48,994 bases of DNA from CBCPMX01 sp965120355 (GTDB lineage: Bacteria > Bacillota > Clostridia > Oscillospirales > Oscillospiraceae): contig CBCPMX010000010.1 of NCBI GenBank assembly GCA_965120355.1, positions 1 to 48,994 on the forward strand, given 5' to 3'. Positions 1-8,432 of the stretch are shown piece after piece; the first letter of the stretch is position 1; each line of letters opens with the position of its first letter. The notes under the pieces are model-generated. The model was not told where the DNA came from, searched no databases, and saw nothing but the letters and a program-made list of their open reading frames with translations. Both the position numbers and the translations under genes were made by a program.

Positions 1-1
1 C

Positions 2-1294
2 AACGCCTCCCTGACCCGTGCCGAAGCGGCCGTGATGCTCTTCCGCCTGCTGGAAACGCAGGAACCCGGTCCCCTGGAATGCAGCTATACCGACTTGGAT
101 GCGGATGCGTGGTATTATACCGCCGTTGAAACCCTTACGTCGCTCGGTGTTCTCACCGGCTACAACGGCGGAACATTTCAGCCCGAGGCAGCCATGCTGC
201 GGGGAGAATTTGTGGCGCTGCTGACCCGCTTTTTCTCCCTGGAAACGGGAGAAAACCCCTTTCCGGATGTGGACGAGGACCACTGGGCTTATGACGAAAT
301 CCTGTCTGCCGCTGCCATGGGCTGGCTCAGCGGCTATGACGACGGCACTTTTCACCCCGACGACGCCATCACCCGGGCCGAGGCTGTAGCGGCCATCAAT
401 GCGGTTCTGGGGCGCAGCGCCTCTGACGAAGAAACTTTGGCCCTGCTGACCCAGGAGGGCTTGCGTCCTTTCACCGATGTCAACCCCACAGATCCGTTTT
501 ATGCCGATGTTCTGGAGGCCACTACGGCCCATACCTATACAGCAGACGAAGGCGGCGAGGTCTGGACAGCTTTTGAATACACGGACTGCGGCTATGAGCC
601 GGGCATATACGAAATCGACGGCTATTGGTACCACGTCAATGAATACGAGCAGTTTGACGTCTATCTGCCAGGCGTCCACCTCATTGACAGCAAGCTGTAC
701 TATGCCGACGAGAACGGCCGCCTGCCTGTGCTGCAGGCTGGTATCCAGGAGCTGGATGACGGTCTGTACTGCGTTCAGGCCGATGGTTCTCTCCGAACCA
801 ACTACCAGGACGGATATCTGTATTTCGGCGCCGACGGAAAATATACTTCCGGAAACACAGAGCTGGACGCCATGGTGGAGGAACTTCTGACCCAGTGCGT
901 CACGGAAGACATGACCGCCGATGAAAAGTTCTATGCCGCCTACCTGTACATCCGCGACAACTATACATACCTCAGCGGCTCTCATGCTGCCCGCGGCAGC
1001 ACCGACTGGGCTGAAGACAGCGCCGTTCGGATGTTCACACGCAAAAAGGGCAACTGTTACTGCTATGCTGCGGCTCTCATGTACACAGCCCGCCGTCTGG
1101 GCTACCAGGCCTATGTGGTCTCCGGCGGCGTGGGCAGCACCAATCTGGATCACGGCTGGACCATGATCGGCGATCTGCTGTACGACGTGGAGATGGAATA
1201 TGCCTACATCTACCGCTACTCTGTACGGCGTACTTATGACCTGTTTGGCATTGATCCCGCAGCCGCGCCTTTCCAATACTATTTTCCCTCTTAA
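2..1294 (+). CDS. SLH-domain cell-surface protein with transglutaminase-like domain (5' truncated)
   Basis: The reading frame is open from the first bases of the window, so the N-terminus lies outside. The visible part opens with the end of one S-layer-homology repeat (NASLTRAEAAVMLFRLLE) and continues with two more, ending in the typical TRAE-type motifs (LRGEFVALL, ITRAEAVAAI). SLH repeats anchor proteins to secondary wall polymers. A short repetitive tyrosine/glycine-rich stretch resembling choline-binding-type repeats follows (about 560-860). The C-terminal part is a transglutaminase-like cysteine-protease fold: the Cys is in GNCYCYAA (codon at 1055), the His in LDHGW (1151) and the Asp in YDVEM (1184), so the Cys-His-Asp triad looks complete. 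Likely an exported wall-bound protease or cross-linking enzyme; substrate unknown. A signal peptide cannot be judged because the start is missing. The MBOAT/DHHW pair lies directly downstream on the same strand. Confidence 0.85.
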   Translation, partial: NASLTRAEAAVMLFRLLETQEPGPLECSYTDLDADAWYYTAVETLTSLGVLTGYNGGTFQPEAAMLRGEFVALLTRFFSLETGENPFPDVDEDHWAYDEILSAAAMGWLSGYDDGTFHPDDAITRAEAVAAINAVLGRSASDEETLALLTQEGLRPFTDVNPTDPFYADVLEATTAHTYTADEGGEVWTAFEYTDCGYEPGIYEIDGYWYHVNEYEQFDVYLPGVHLIDSKLYYADENGRLPVLQAGIQELDDGLYCVQADGSLRTNYQDGYLYFGADGKYTSGNTELDAMVEELLTQCVTEDMTADEKFYAAYLYIRDNYTYLSGSHAARGSTDWAEDSAVRMFTRKKGNCYCYAAALMYTARRLGYQAYVVSGGVGSTNLDHGWTMIGDLLYDVEMEYAYIYRYSVRRTYDLFGIDPAAAPFQYYFPS

Positions 1295-1322
1295 ATTGCC
1301 CCGTTGAAATTGCATGCAGATT

Positions 1323-1350
1323 TTCCAAATGGCACTGGCGCCATTTGGAA
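1323..1350. repeat. Perfect 11-bp inverted repeat between SLH gene and MBOAT gene
   Basis: TTCCAAATGGC and its exact reverse complement flank a 6-nt loop. No T-run follows on either strand, so it is not a convincing intrinsic terminator. It could be a processing or pausing hairpin, or a protein-binding palindrome. Confidence 0.45.
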
Positions 1351-1385
1351 TCGTCTGATCAAAAAGAGGAAGGGGGCTTTCTCCC

Positions 1386-2786
1386 ATGGTTTTCAGCTCG
1401 GCAATGTTTCTGTTTGTGTTCCTCCCGGTGGTGTTTCTGGCCTACCGGCTGATTCCGGGTATCCGGGGCAAAAACACGCTGCTGATGCTATGCAGTCTGC
1501 TGTTTTACGCCTTTGGAAATCTGACCTTTTTCCCGCTGCTGCTGGTCTCCGCCTTCGGAAACTTCGTAGCCGGCCGGCTGGTGGCTCGTCCAGGCGGGAG
1601 ACGTAAAACGGTCGTAGTTCTGGCAGTCATCGCCAATCTGGCGCTGCTGTGCGTATTTAAATATCTGGACTTCTTCATCACAAATTTGAATTTTGTGCTG
1701 GGCACCGAAATCCCCCTGACGGGAATTGCCCTGCCGGTTGGCATCTCATTCTATACCTTCCAGGGCATGAGCTACCTGCTGGACGTCTATCGGGAACCAG
1801 CGCTGTGCGCCCGGCGCTTTTCCAAAGTGCTGCTGCACATTTCCTTTTTCCCCCAGCTTGTGGCCGGACCCATTGTCAAATACGACGATGTAGCGCAGCA
1901 AATCGACCATCGTGTCTGTACCCCGGAGTTGACGGCTCGCGGCATTGTCCGGTTTATCCAGGGCCTTACAAAGAAGCTGCTGCTGGCCAACACGCTGGGC
2001 GCGGCTGCGGACACGGTCTTTGGCCTGACCACGGCGCAATTGGATATCCGGCTGGGCTGGTTGGGAGCCATCTGTTATACGCTGCAGATCTACTTTGACT
2101 TCAGCGGATACAGCGACATGGCCATTGGCCTCGGACAGATGTTTGGTTTCCACTTTCGAGAAAATTTCGACCATCCCTATGCTGCCGGCTCCGTACAGCA
2201 GTTCTGGCGGCGATGGCACATCTCTCTGTCCTCCTGGTTCCGGGACTATCTGTATATTCCCCTGGGCGGCAACCGTAAAGGCAAGCTGCGCACCTATTGG
2301 AACCGCATTCTGGTCTTTTTCTGCACCGGGCTGTGGCATGGGGCCAACTGGACTTTCGTGCTGTGGGGGCTATGGCACGGCGTCATGCTGCTGCTGGAGG
2401 ACGCCCTGGTGCCAAAGGAAAAACGGGGACGGATCTGGGGGCACCTGTACACGCTGTTGATTGTGGTGCTGGGCTTTACCCTGTTCCGTGCAGACACAGT
2501 GACCCAGGCAGGGCAAATGTTCCGTGTCATGTTTACCGGCTTCCAATTTACCACAGAAAGCACTGCCGCCTTCCGGAACCTGTTCTCGCCCAAATTGCTG
2601 GCGGCCCTGCTGGGCGCGGCGGTCTGCGCCCTGCCGGTGAAGCAGTGGGCGCGGCAGCGGTTTGCCGGATGGGGCTCCAGCGCAGCACAGATTGCCGTCT
2701 GGCCGGCGGCCCTGTGCCTGCTGGTTCTGGACATTTTGCTGCTGGCATCCACAGCATTTAATCCGTTCATTTATTTTCAGTTTTAG
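1386..2786 (+). CDS. MBOAT-family membrane O-acyltransferase (AlgI/PatA-like)
   Basis: A 466-residue polytopic membrane protein of the MBOAT family, which moves acyl groups (usually acetyl) across the membrane onto extracytoplasmic polysaccharide. Family hallmarks visible are the block FSGYSDMAIGLG followed by the WRRWHISLSSWFRDYLYIPLGG segment, and two conserved histidines in LWHGANW (about H318) and GLWHG (about H331), the second being the usual catalytic candidate. Length is normal for AlgI/PatA proteins. The start has a strong purine-rich ribosome site (GAGGAAGGGGG) about 9 nt upstream. The next gene, 18 nt downstream, is a DHHW/AlgJ-like protein, the usual partner that finishes the transfer outside the membrane. 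The target polymer cannot be read from sequence; the SLH protein upstream suggests a secondary wall polymer. Confidence 0.92.
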   Translation: MVFSSAMFLFVFLPVVFLAYRLIPGIRGKNTLLMLCSLLFYAFGNLTFFPLLLVSAFGNFVAGRLVARPGGRRKTVVVLAVIANLALLCVFKYLDFFITNLNFVLGTEIPLTGIALPVGISFYTFQGMSYLLDVYREPALCARRFSKVLLHISFFPQLVAGPIVKYDDVAQQIDHRVCTPELTARGIVRFIQGLTKKLLLANTLGAAADTVFGLTTAQLDIRLGWLGAICYTLQIYFDFSGYSDMAIGLGQMFGFHFRENFDHPYAAGSVQQFWRRWHISLSSWFRDYLYIPLGGNRKGKLRTYWNRILVFFCTGLWHGANWTFVLWGLWHGVMLLLEDALVPKEKRGRIWGHLYTLLIVVLGFTLFRADTVTQAGQMFRVMFTGFQFTTESTAAFRNLFSPKLLAALLGAAVCALPVKQWARQRFAGWGSSAAQIAVWPAALCLLVLDILLLASTAFNPFIYFQF

Positions 2787-2804
2787 AGAAGGCGGAAAAA
2801 TCCC

Positions 2805-4172
2805 ATGAGATACAAATTGTTTACCGCCCTGTTTCTGCTTCTGTGCCTGCTGCCCATCGTGGGCATTCCGCTCTTCGGCACGGCCCAACCGGCAGCCAAC
2901 GAAACCCTGACCGCCGTCCCTTCCCTGACCAACGCCGACGGTTCGGCCAATCTCAATGTTTTGGAGGACGTTTCCGATTATGTGGGTGACCACTTCGCCC
3001 TTCGGCAGGAAATGATCACCGCCTGGAGAACCCTGGTAGCTGCGGTTTTTGGCGAGTCCGATGAACCGGACGTCATTCTGGGCAAGGAAAACTGGCTGTT
3101 TTACGCCGAAACCCTGGACGATTACGAAGGCGTAAACACCATGACTGACCGGCAAATCTATGCCGCCGCCCGCTCCCTGGCGCTGATGCAGGAGGCCTGC
3201 GCAGACATGGGTGTGGAGTTTCTGTTTACTGTGGCGCCCAACAAGAACTCTCTTTATGGCCAGTATATGCCTGACCGTTATCCAGCGGCTACCGAACCAG
3301 GCAATCTGGCGCGGCTGACCAGCGCCCTGGAGGCGCAAGGCGTGGCCTATCTGGACCTGTATAACCTGCTGTCGCAGGAATCGGAAGTTCTTTACCGCCG
3401 GTACGACTCCCATTGGAACAATCTAGGCGCCGCCCTGGCCGCTGACGCCATTTTGTCAGCACTGGACATCGGCGCCGAGCCGTTCTATGGCGGGGAATAT
3501 ACTGTGGTGGAAGCGGAGCCGGGGGATTTGTATCAGATGCTCTATCCCACCGGCACAGACACCGATACAGACATGGCCTTTACACGGCCCTTCACTTACA
3601 CGTACCGCACTCCGATCCGCTCGGCGGAAGATAACCGCATCGTCACGGACTGTGCCGGAGCCGCCGGCGGCAGCCTGCTGATGTTCCGGGACTCCTTTGG
3701 CAACGCACTGCATCCGTTTCTGGCAGAGGGATTCCAAAGCGCTGTGTTTAGCCGTGTCACGCCCTATGACCTGACCATGGTGGAAAGCGCTGAAGCTGAT
3801 ACAGTCGTCATTGAATTGGTGGAGCGCAATCTGGACTGGCTGATCACCCGTCCTGCCGTCTTTGCCGCGCCGGAACGAACGCTGGATGAGACGCCTGCCG
3901 TTTCTGATGCCATTGCCGTCACTGCTGCGGTGACCGAGAGCGGCCCCGATGGCTGCGTTACGCTCTCCGGAACCTTCGCCGTGGAGGGCCTGGACGACGA
4001 CTCTCCCATCTATCTGCGCTTGGGCAACGTCCTATATGAAGCAACCCCAGCCGGAAACGGCAACAATCCGTTCACCGCCTGTATTCCCCAAACGGCATTC
4101 CTTACATCCATGACTCTTCTGCTCCGTGTGAATGGCCAATGGGTAGAAAGTCTGCCGGTCTCCCTGTCCTGA
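2805..4172 (+). CDS. DHHW/AlgJ-like SGNH-type acetyltransferase partner
   Basis: A 455-residue protein with a short basic N-terminus and one hydrophobic segment (residues about 4-25) that should act as a signal anchor, leaving the rest outside the cell. It carries the family's catalytic signatures: DSHWNNLG (D201-S-H203-W) and RDSFGNAL (D296, S297), matching the Asp/His and Ser motifs of AlgJ/AlgX/DHHW proteins. These work with an MBOAT protein: the MBOAT exports the acetyl group and the SGNH-like domain transfers it to a polymer. Spacing of 18 nt to the MBOAT gene implies co-transcription. The C-terminal ~110 residues look like a separate beta-rich domain. Family placement is confident; the polymer modified is not known. 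Confidence 0.85.
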   Translation: MRYKLFTALFLLLCLLPIVGIPLFGTAQPAANETLTAVPSLTNADGSANLNVLEDVSDYVGDHFALRQEMITAWRTLVAAVFGESDEPDVILGKENWLFYAETLDDYEGVNTMTDRQIYAAARSLALMQEACADMGVEFLFTVAPNKNSLYGQYMPDRYPAATEPGNLARLTSALEAQGVAYLDLYNLLSQESEVLYRRYDSHWNNLGAALAADAILSALDIGAEPFYGGEYTVVEAEPGDLYQMLYPTGTDTDTDMAFTRPFTYTYRTPIRSAEDNRIVTDCAGAAGGSLLMFRDSFGNALHPFLAEGFQSAVFSRVTPYDLTMVESAEADTVVIELVERNLDWLITRPAVFAAPERTLDETPAVSDAIAVTAAVTESGPDGCVTLSGTFAVEGLDDDSPIYLRLGNVLYEATPAGNGNNPFTACIPQTAFLTSMTLLLRVNGQWVESLPVSLS

Positions 4173-4202
4173 TCCCAGATCAATCGAAAATGAGGTGTTG
4201 CC

Positions 4203-5471
4203 ATGAAGTTAAACTGGAAGACCTGTTTCCGTATCGGCCTGACCGTCTTTTTGCTGTACCTGGCTATCTACTACTGGGAAGCCATCTCCGGCGGTGTTTC
4301 GCTGTTCTTCAGTGCCGCTGCGCCGCTGCTGCTGGGATGCGCCGTGGCTTACGTCGTCAACATTCTTATGGCATGTTATGAGCGGCACTGTTTCCCAAAA
4401 CGCACGGGGCCGCAGGCCCATCGGATACGGCGAATCACCTGTATGCTGGTGGCCTTTGTGACGCTGCTTGGGGTAGCCGCCCTGGTAATCTGGCTGGTGA
4501 TCCCGGAGCTGATCTCCTGTGTGCAGCTGCTGATTGCAGAAATTCCACCGGCTTTGAACCGCCTGGTGGAATTGATACAGAACAGCGGCCTGCTATCCTC
4601 AGAAGTCATGTCCGAGTTGGAGCGCCTAACCACCGGACTGGACTGGCAATCTCTCATCACCCGGCTGCTCCGTGCTGTCTCTACCGGATTGACAGGCATG
4701 ATGGGCTCCGTCGTGTCCACCGTATCCACGGTAGTGTCCTCTGTGATCACCGCCGCCATTGGTCTCATTGTGGCCATTTATCTTCTGTTGGGCAAGGAAC
4801 GGCTGGCCCGTCAGTGCAACCGGCTTCTGGACGCCTATCTGAAGCCCGCCTTTACCCAGCGATTGCGCCTGATCCTGGATACCCTCAATGACTGCTTCCA
4901 TCGCTTTATCGTCGGCCAATGCATCGAGGCCATTATCCTGGGGGTTCTGTGCACGTTGGGCATGCTTCTGCTGCAATTCCCCTATGCAGTCATGATCGGA
5001 ACTCTCATCGGCTTCACCGCGCTGATCCCCATTGCGGGCGCGTATATTGGCGCTTTTGTGGGCGCGCTGATGATTCTGACCCAGTCTCCGCTGCAGGCTC
5101 TGGGCTTTCTGGTGTTCATTGTCGTATTGCAGCAGCTGGAGGGCAACCTGATCTACCCTCGGGTGGTGGGCACCTCCATTGGCCTGCCGGGCCTTTGGGT
5201 CCTGTCCGCCGTCACCATTGGCGGCAGCCTGGCCGGCATTCCCGGCATGCTCATCGGCGTGCCGCTGACGGCGTCAATTTACCAGCTTCTGCGCATGGAC
5301 GTCCGCAGGCGGGAAGGCACAACCCCAGCGCCTACAGACGCCGCCGCGGCCCCACCGCCGCCGCCATCCTCTCCCCAGGACTCCTCGCAACAGGAATTCC
5401 CCGCCGACGCGCCTGCCGCCTCGCCGGAATCCAATATACAAGAATTTTCACAGAAGGAGCAAGATCCATGA
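4203..5471 (+). CDS. AI-2E-family (PerM/YdbO-type) membrane transporter
   Basis: A 422-residue polytopic membrane protein with about seven to eight hydrophobic segments. It shows the AI-2E/PerM family pattern: two N-terminal membrane spans, a soluble amphipathic middle (residues about 110-165), then a C-terminal membrane core including FTALIPIAGAYIGAFVGALMI and the LEGNLIYPRVVG motif that is diagnostic for the family. Members have been linked to autoinducer-2 export, sodium/proton antiport or unknown roles, so the substrate is open. The last ~60 residues form a Pro/Ala/Gln-rich soluble tail. The stop codon overlaps the start of the next gene in an ATGA arrangement, which indicates translational coupling to the lipoprotein. 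Confidence 0.88.
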   Translation: MKLNWKTCFRIGLTVFLLYLAIYYWEAISGGVSLFFSAAAPLLLGCAVAYVVNILMACYERHCFPKRTGPQAHRIRRITCMLVAFVTLLGVAALVIWLVIPELISCVQLLIAEIPPALNRLVELIQNSGLLSSEVMSELERLTTGLDWQSLITRLLRAVSTGLTGMMGSVVSTVSTVVSSVITAAIGLIVAIYLLLGKERLARQCNRLLDAYLKPAFTQRLRLILDTLNDCFHRFIVGQCIEAIILGVLCTLGMLLLQFPYAVMIGTLIGFTALIPIAGAYIGAFVGALMILTQSPLQALGFLVFIVVLQQLEGNLIYPRVVGTSIGLPGLWVLSAVTIGGSLAGIPGMLIGVPLTASIYQLLRMDVRRREGTTPAPTDAAAAPPPPPSSPQDSSQQEFPADAPAASPESNIQEFSQKEQDP

Positions 5472-6049
5472 GCAAAAAACTGTTGTCCCTGATCCTGGCC
5501 CTGCTGCTGGTCCTGTCCCTGGCCGCCTGCGGCAGCGCCGCCGAGACGTCCGAACCCGAATCCAGCGCTGCCAGCGAAGCGCCGGAGGCCGAAACTGCCG
5601 CCCAGGTCTCCGAAGAAACGGCCTCTGCGGAACCGGAGGAATCCGAAGCGCCTGCAGAATCCACGGAAGCGGTACAGTCTGCCGAAGCCGAGCTGGAAAC
5701 GGAAAGCCCCTCTCCCACCGAGGAAGTCGGAGAACCATCCGCTGAAGAAGCCGCCGGGGAACCCTCTCCGGCCGAAACCAATGAAGCGGCAGCAGATGCG
5801 GAAGAAACCGAAACCATCACCGAGGAGTTTGCGGCAGAACCGGCCCAGCCCTCTCTGGCCGAAACCGCCGCGGAATACATCGGCGGCAGTGCCGCTGACT
5901 TGGAAGCCGCCATCGGCGCGCCTGTGGAGAAGTCCTACGCCACCAGCTGTATTGGCGATGGCCAGGACGGCGAGTGGTACTATGAGGACTTCACCGTTTA
6001 TACTTACTTGGACACCGATGGCACTGAAACGGTGCAGGATGTGTTCTGA
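5468..6049 (+). CDS. Small lipoprotein with Glu/Ser/Ala-rich spacer
   Basis: A 193-residue exported lipoprotein. The start was placed at the ATG that overlaps the preceding stop (ATGA) and follows an AAGGAG ribosome site; a longer in-frame extension upstream runs out of frame through the transporter gene and was discarded. The N-terminus is a type II signal peptide with lipobox L18-A-A-C21. Residues about 22-125 are a low-complexity acidic spacer of Glu, Ser, Ala, Pro and Thr, probably unstructured and spanning the wall. The C-terminal ~60 residues (AAEYIGGSAADLEAAIGAP to VQDVF) form a small compact domain that looks like the SmpA/OmlA-like or similar lipoprotein fold often seen in Clostridia. 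Function unknown. An intrinsic terminator follows. Confidence 0.8.
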   Translation: MSKKLLSLILALLLVLSLAACGSAAETSEPESSAASEAPEAETAAQVSEETASAEPEESEAPAESTEAVQSAEAELETESPSPTEEVGEPSAEEAAGEPSPAETNEAAADAEETETITEEFAAEPAQPSLAETAAEYIGGSAADLEAAIGAPVEKSYATSCIGDGQDGEWYYEDFTVYTYLDTDGTETVQDVF

Positions 6050-6083
6050 TTCCTGGTTCTCTGAATTCTTTGCGTTTTATGAT

Positions 6084-6120
6084 TTGACGGGCAGCAGGGC
6101 GCTGCCCGTCAACCTTTTTT
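6084..6120 (+). terminator. Intrinsic terminator of the surface-protein operon
   Basis: A perfect 12-bp stem (TTGACGGGCAGC / GCTGCCCGTCAA) with a 5-nt loop is followed by CC and six T residues. It lies 35 nt after the lipoprotein stop codon. Confidence 0.93.
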
Positions 6121-6248
6121 ATTTGATTTCTCGTTATAGGGCGCCGGCATAATCGAGGACGGATGTACGCTGCACGCACCGCCGTTGGAAAACGGCACAT
6201 TCAGACACCAAAGGGCGCAAAAAATGCCATGCCAAACGCCCCATCGTC

Positions 6249-6257
6249 TGGTATAAT
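6249..6257 (+). promoter_or_regulatory. Extended -10 promoter of the GGP-repeat protein
   Basis: TGGTATAAT is a consensus extended -10 element, 69 nt upstream of the next start codon. No good -35 box is seen 17 nt upstream, which is typical for extended -10 promoters. Confidence 0.6.
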
Positions 6258-6325
6258 AAAAGTGTCTATGCTGACAAATGGAATCCTGAAAAGGAATCTT
6301 ACTTTGGAAAAGGAGATGTCTCACC

Positions 6326-8218
6326 ATGTCCGAGAAAATCACTACAATTCCCGAGGACAAGCTGGTCACCATGCTGGTCGATGGCGTGGAAACCACCTAT
6401 GAGCCCGGCCGGGAAGACGCCCAATATGTGCTGACCGACAAGCTGACCGAGCCCTGCTCCAGCTTCACCGGCCGCGGCGTCGAGCCTTACCGCACCGCCA
6501 TTTTTGTCGGCCCCGACGGCATCGACGAGAGCAAATCCGTCACCGCTGCCGTGCAGGGCGGCACTTTTGACAATGAGGGCGCAGACGGCATCGTCATCGA
6601 GTCTACCAGCGATGATTTCAGCGGCATTATGGCCGTGGGCGGCAAGTACACCCTGAAAAACAGCTATCTGAAGTTCCACACCAACTCCGACGGCAAAAAC
6701 GTCTGCGACTTCGACGGCTACGGCGCGCTGCTGGGCGCGTTCAAGGATTCCCACCTGACCGTGGAAAACTGCAAGATCGAGTCCACCGGCGTGGCCAAGC
6801 CCGCGCTGTTCTCTGACGACCGCTCCGACTGCCTGTTCAAGGACTGCAACGTGACCGTCCGCGGCGGCCGGCTGTACGACGGCTACATCAACTCCGCCAA
6901 TCAGAAGACCATGGTCGCGCCCCCCTGGGTGCTGGGCATCACCGGCAACGCCCGCGGCATCAACCTGGAAGGCGACCGCGGCACTGCCTATGTTGTCAAC
7001 ACCTCCTTCAAGGCCAATCAGTGGGGCGTCCTGTCTACTGACGCCGGCCAGAATATGCACCTGCATGTGGTCGATTCCGACATGATCCTGCTGGGCGAGA
7101 ATGTGCCTGTCAGCGACACCAAAGATCCCTATGCCAAGAAGTACGGCTCCGGCTACGGCTCCTACATCATCGGCAACGCCACTGAGGAATTCTACGGCAC
7201 CCATATCAAGGTCGGCTGCATGGGCGCAGTCCTGCGCGGCGGCTCCGCCCTGTATACCTCCTCCAAGGGCACCATCAAGCTGGTCTCCCCTGTCTCCGGC
7301 GAGACGGTCTATGAAGCGCCCGGCAAGGGCCGCAATACCGTCATTGAGGCCGAATGTTTCGGCGTCATGGCCCACGGCGACGGCACCATCACCTATACCG
7401 ACGGCACCGAGGTGGACTGCGGCGACGCCGTGTTCCTGCTGAAGTCCGGCGGCGTCACCTGCAATGTCAACGGCGGCGCGGTTCTGAAGTCCGGCAACAA
7501 CGTACTCCTGCAGATGATTGACGACGACGACAATCTGGTCGGTGCAAAGATGACCGACGCGGGCCCCATGTTCAACACCGAGTTCAACGAAGTGCCCGGC
7601 TGGCCCAGCGAAAACGGCCAGATCACCAGTCAGATGCCCGCTCCTACCTTTGATCCCGCCGCTGGCGGCCCCGGTGGTCCCGGCGGCCCCGGCGGTCCTG
7701 GCGGCCCCGGCGGTCCTGGCGGACCTGGCGGACCCGGTGGTCCTGGTGGTCCTGGTGGTCCTGGCGGACCTGGCGGTCCTGGTGGTCCTGGTGGTCCCGG
7801 CGGCATGGGCGCGCCTGTGAAACCGGACACCTTCTTCAATGCCGAGGATGTGACCCTCACTGGCGACCTGTACAATGGCACCGGCTACTTTGGCCAGAAG
7901 CCGAAGCCCCTGTTTGTCACCCTGGGAAAAGGCGTGACCCTGGACGGCGCCATCTCTGCCACGGAGGTCATGCACATCAATGAGAAGGGCGAACAGAACA
8001 CCCATTTCACCATCAAGGAATACTACTATCTGGGCCATGTGACCAACCGTCCTTACTTCAACGGCGACAATACCGTGGAAGTGGAATTGAAGGACGGCGC
8101 GGTCTGGAACGTCACCGGCACCGGCATTATCAATAAGCTGACGGTCGGCGAAGGCTGCACCTTCAACGGCAACGTCACAGAAAATGCCGACGGCACTCTG
8201 ACAGTTTCCCCCAAATAA
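6326..8218 (+). CDS. Beta-helix-like protein with (GGP)15 collagen-like tract
   Basis: A 630-residue protein of no named family that I can assign with confidence. The start follows an AAAGGAGA site by 8 nt. There is no signal peptide, lipobox or membrane segment, and no LPxTG or SLH anchor, so by sequence it is cytoplasmic. Residues about 60-430 contain short repeating strands of the kind found in right-handed parallel beta-helices (GGTFDNEGADGIVIES, GGKYTLKNSYLKF, DSHLTVENCKIES, DCLFKDCNVTVRGGRLY), with several Asn/Asp/Cys-ended turns. Residues 447-493 are fifteen perfect GGP triplets plus GG (bases 7664-7804) encoded with mixed GGC/GGT/GGA and CCC/CCT codons. The C-terminal ~130 residues return to a beta-strand pattern (FFNAEDVTLTGDLYN, DGAVWNVTGTGIINKL). 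It has its own promoter and terminator. Role unknown; a scaffold or surface protein exported by an unusual route are both possible. Confidence 0.85.
   Translation: MSEKITTIPEDKLVTMLVDGVETTYEPGREDAQYVLTDKLTEPCSSFTGRGVEPYRTAIFVGPDGIDESKSVTAAVQGGTFDNEGADGIVIESTSDDFSGIMAVGGKYTLKNSYLKFHTNSDGKNVCDFDGYGALLGAFKDSHLTVENCKIESTGVAKPALFSDDRSDCLFKDCNVTVRGGRLYDGYINSANQKTMVAPPWVLGITGNARGINLEGDRGTAYVVNTSFKANQWGVLSTDAGQNMHLHVVDSDMILLGENVPVSDTKDPYAKKYGSGYGSYIIGNATEEFYGTHIKVGCMGAVLRGGSALYTSSKGTIKLVSPVSGETVYEAPGKGRNTVIEAECFGVMAHGDGTITYTDGTEVDCGDAVFLLKSGGVTCNVNGGAVLKSGNNVLLQMIDDDDNLVGAKMTDAGPMFNTEFNEVPGWPSENGQITSQMPAPTFDPAAGGPGGPGGPGGPGGPGGPGGPGGPGGPGGPGGPGGPGGPGGPGGPGGMGAPVKPDTFFNAEDVTLTGDLYNGTGYFGQKPKPLFVTLGKGVTLDGAISATEVMHINEKGEQNTHFTIKEYYYLGHVTNRPYFNGDNTVEVELKDGAVWNVTGTGIINKLTVGEGCTFNGNVTENADGTLTVSPK
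7664..7804 (+). repeat. GGP-codon repeat tract
   Basis: Fifteen tandem 9-bp units coding Gly-Gly-Pro, plus one Gly-Gly pair. Third-position variation shows it has been kept at protein level rather than being a freshly slipped DNA repeat. Confidence 0.95.
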
Positions 8219-8304
8219 CCCTTTCCGCATACAGTCCAGCGCCGGTGCAGATGGGACTTTCCCCATTTGGCAGGAACCGACTCTCAGCGCTGTGATCCAA
8301 TAGG

Positions 8305-8354
8305 AGCCACGGATTTCGAATGGCGGCAGTTCCATTTGAAATCCGTGGCTTTTT
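8305..8354 (+). terminator. Terminator of the GGP-repeat gene
   Basis: A 19-bp stem with one mismatch (AGCCACGGATTTCGAATGG / CCATTTGAAATCCGTGGCT), an 8-nt loop and a five-T tail. Confidence 0.9.
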
Positions 8355-8388
8355 GTATATGGCAGCTCAGAGTGTCTTTGACACAGAA

Positions 8389-8418
8389 GGGGCCTGCCGC
8401 TGATATGCGGCAGGCCCC
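8389..8418 (-). terminator. Hairpin after the CPBP gene
   Basis: A perfect 12-bp GC-rich stem (GGGGCCTGCCGC / GCGGCAGGCCCC) around a 6-nt loop, 15 nt past the minus-strand stop codon. The U-tract is poor, so termination efficiency is uncertain. Confidence 0.55.
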
Positions 8419-8432
8419 AGTCTTTGGCCGGT

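Noticed and set aside
1323..1350. Intrinsic terminator after the SLH gene
   Set aside because: The perfect stem has no T-run on either strand, so it is kept only as an inverted repeat.
7664..7804. CRISPR-like or satellite repeat
   Set aside because: The repeats are 9-bp in-frame GGP codons with no spacers; they belong to the protein.
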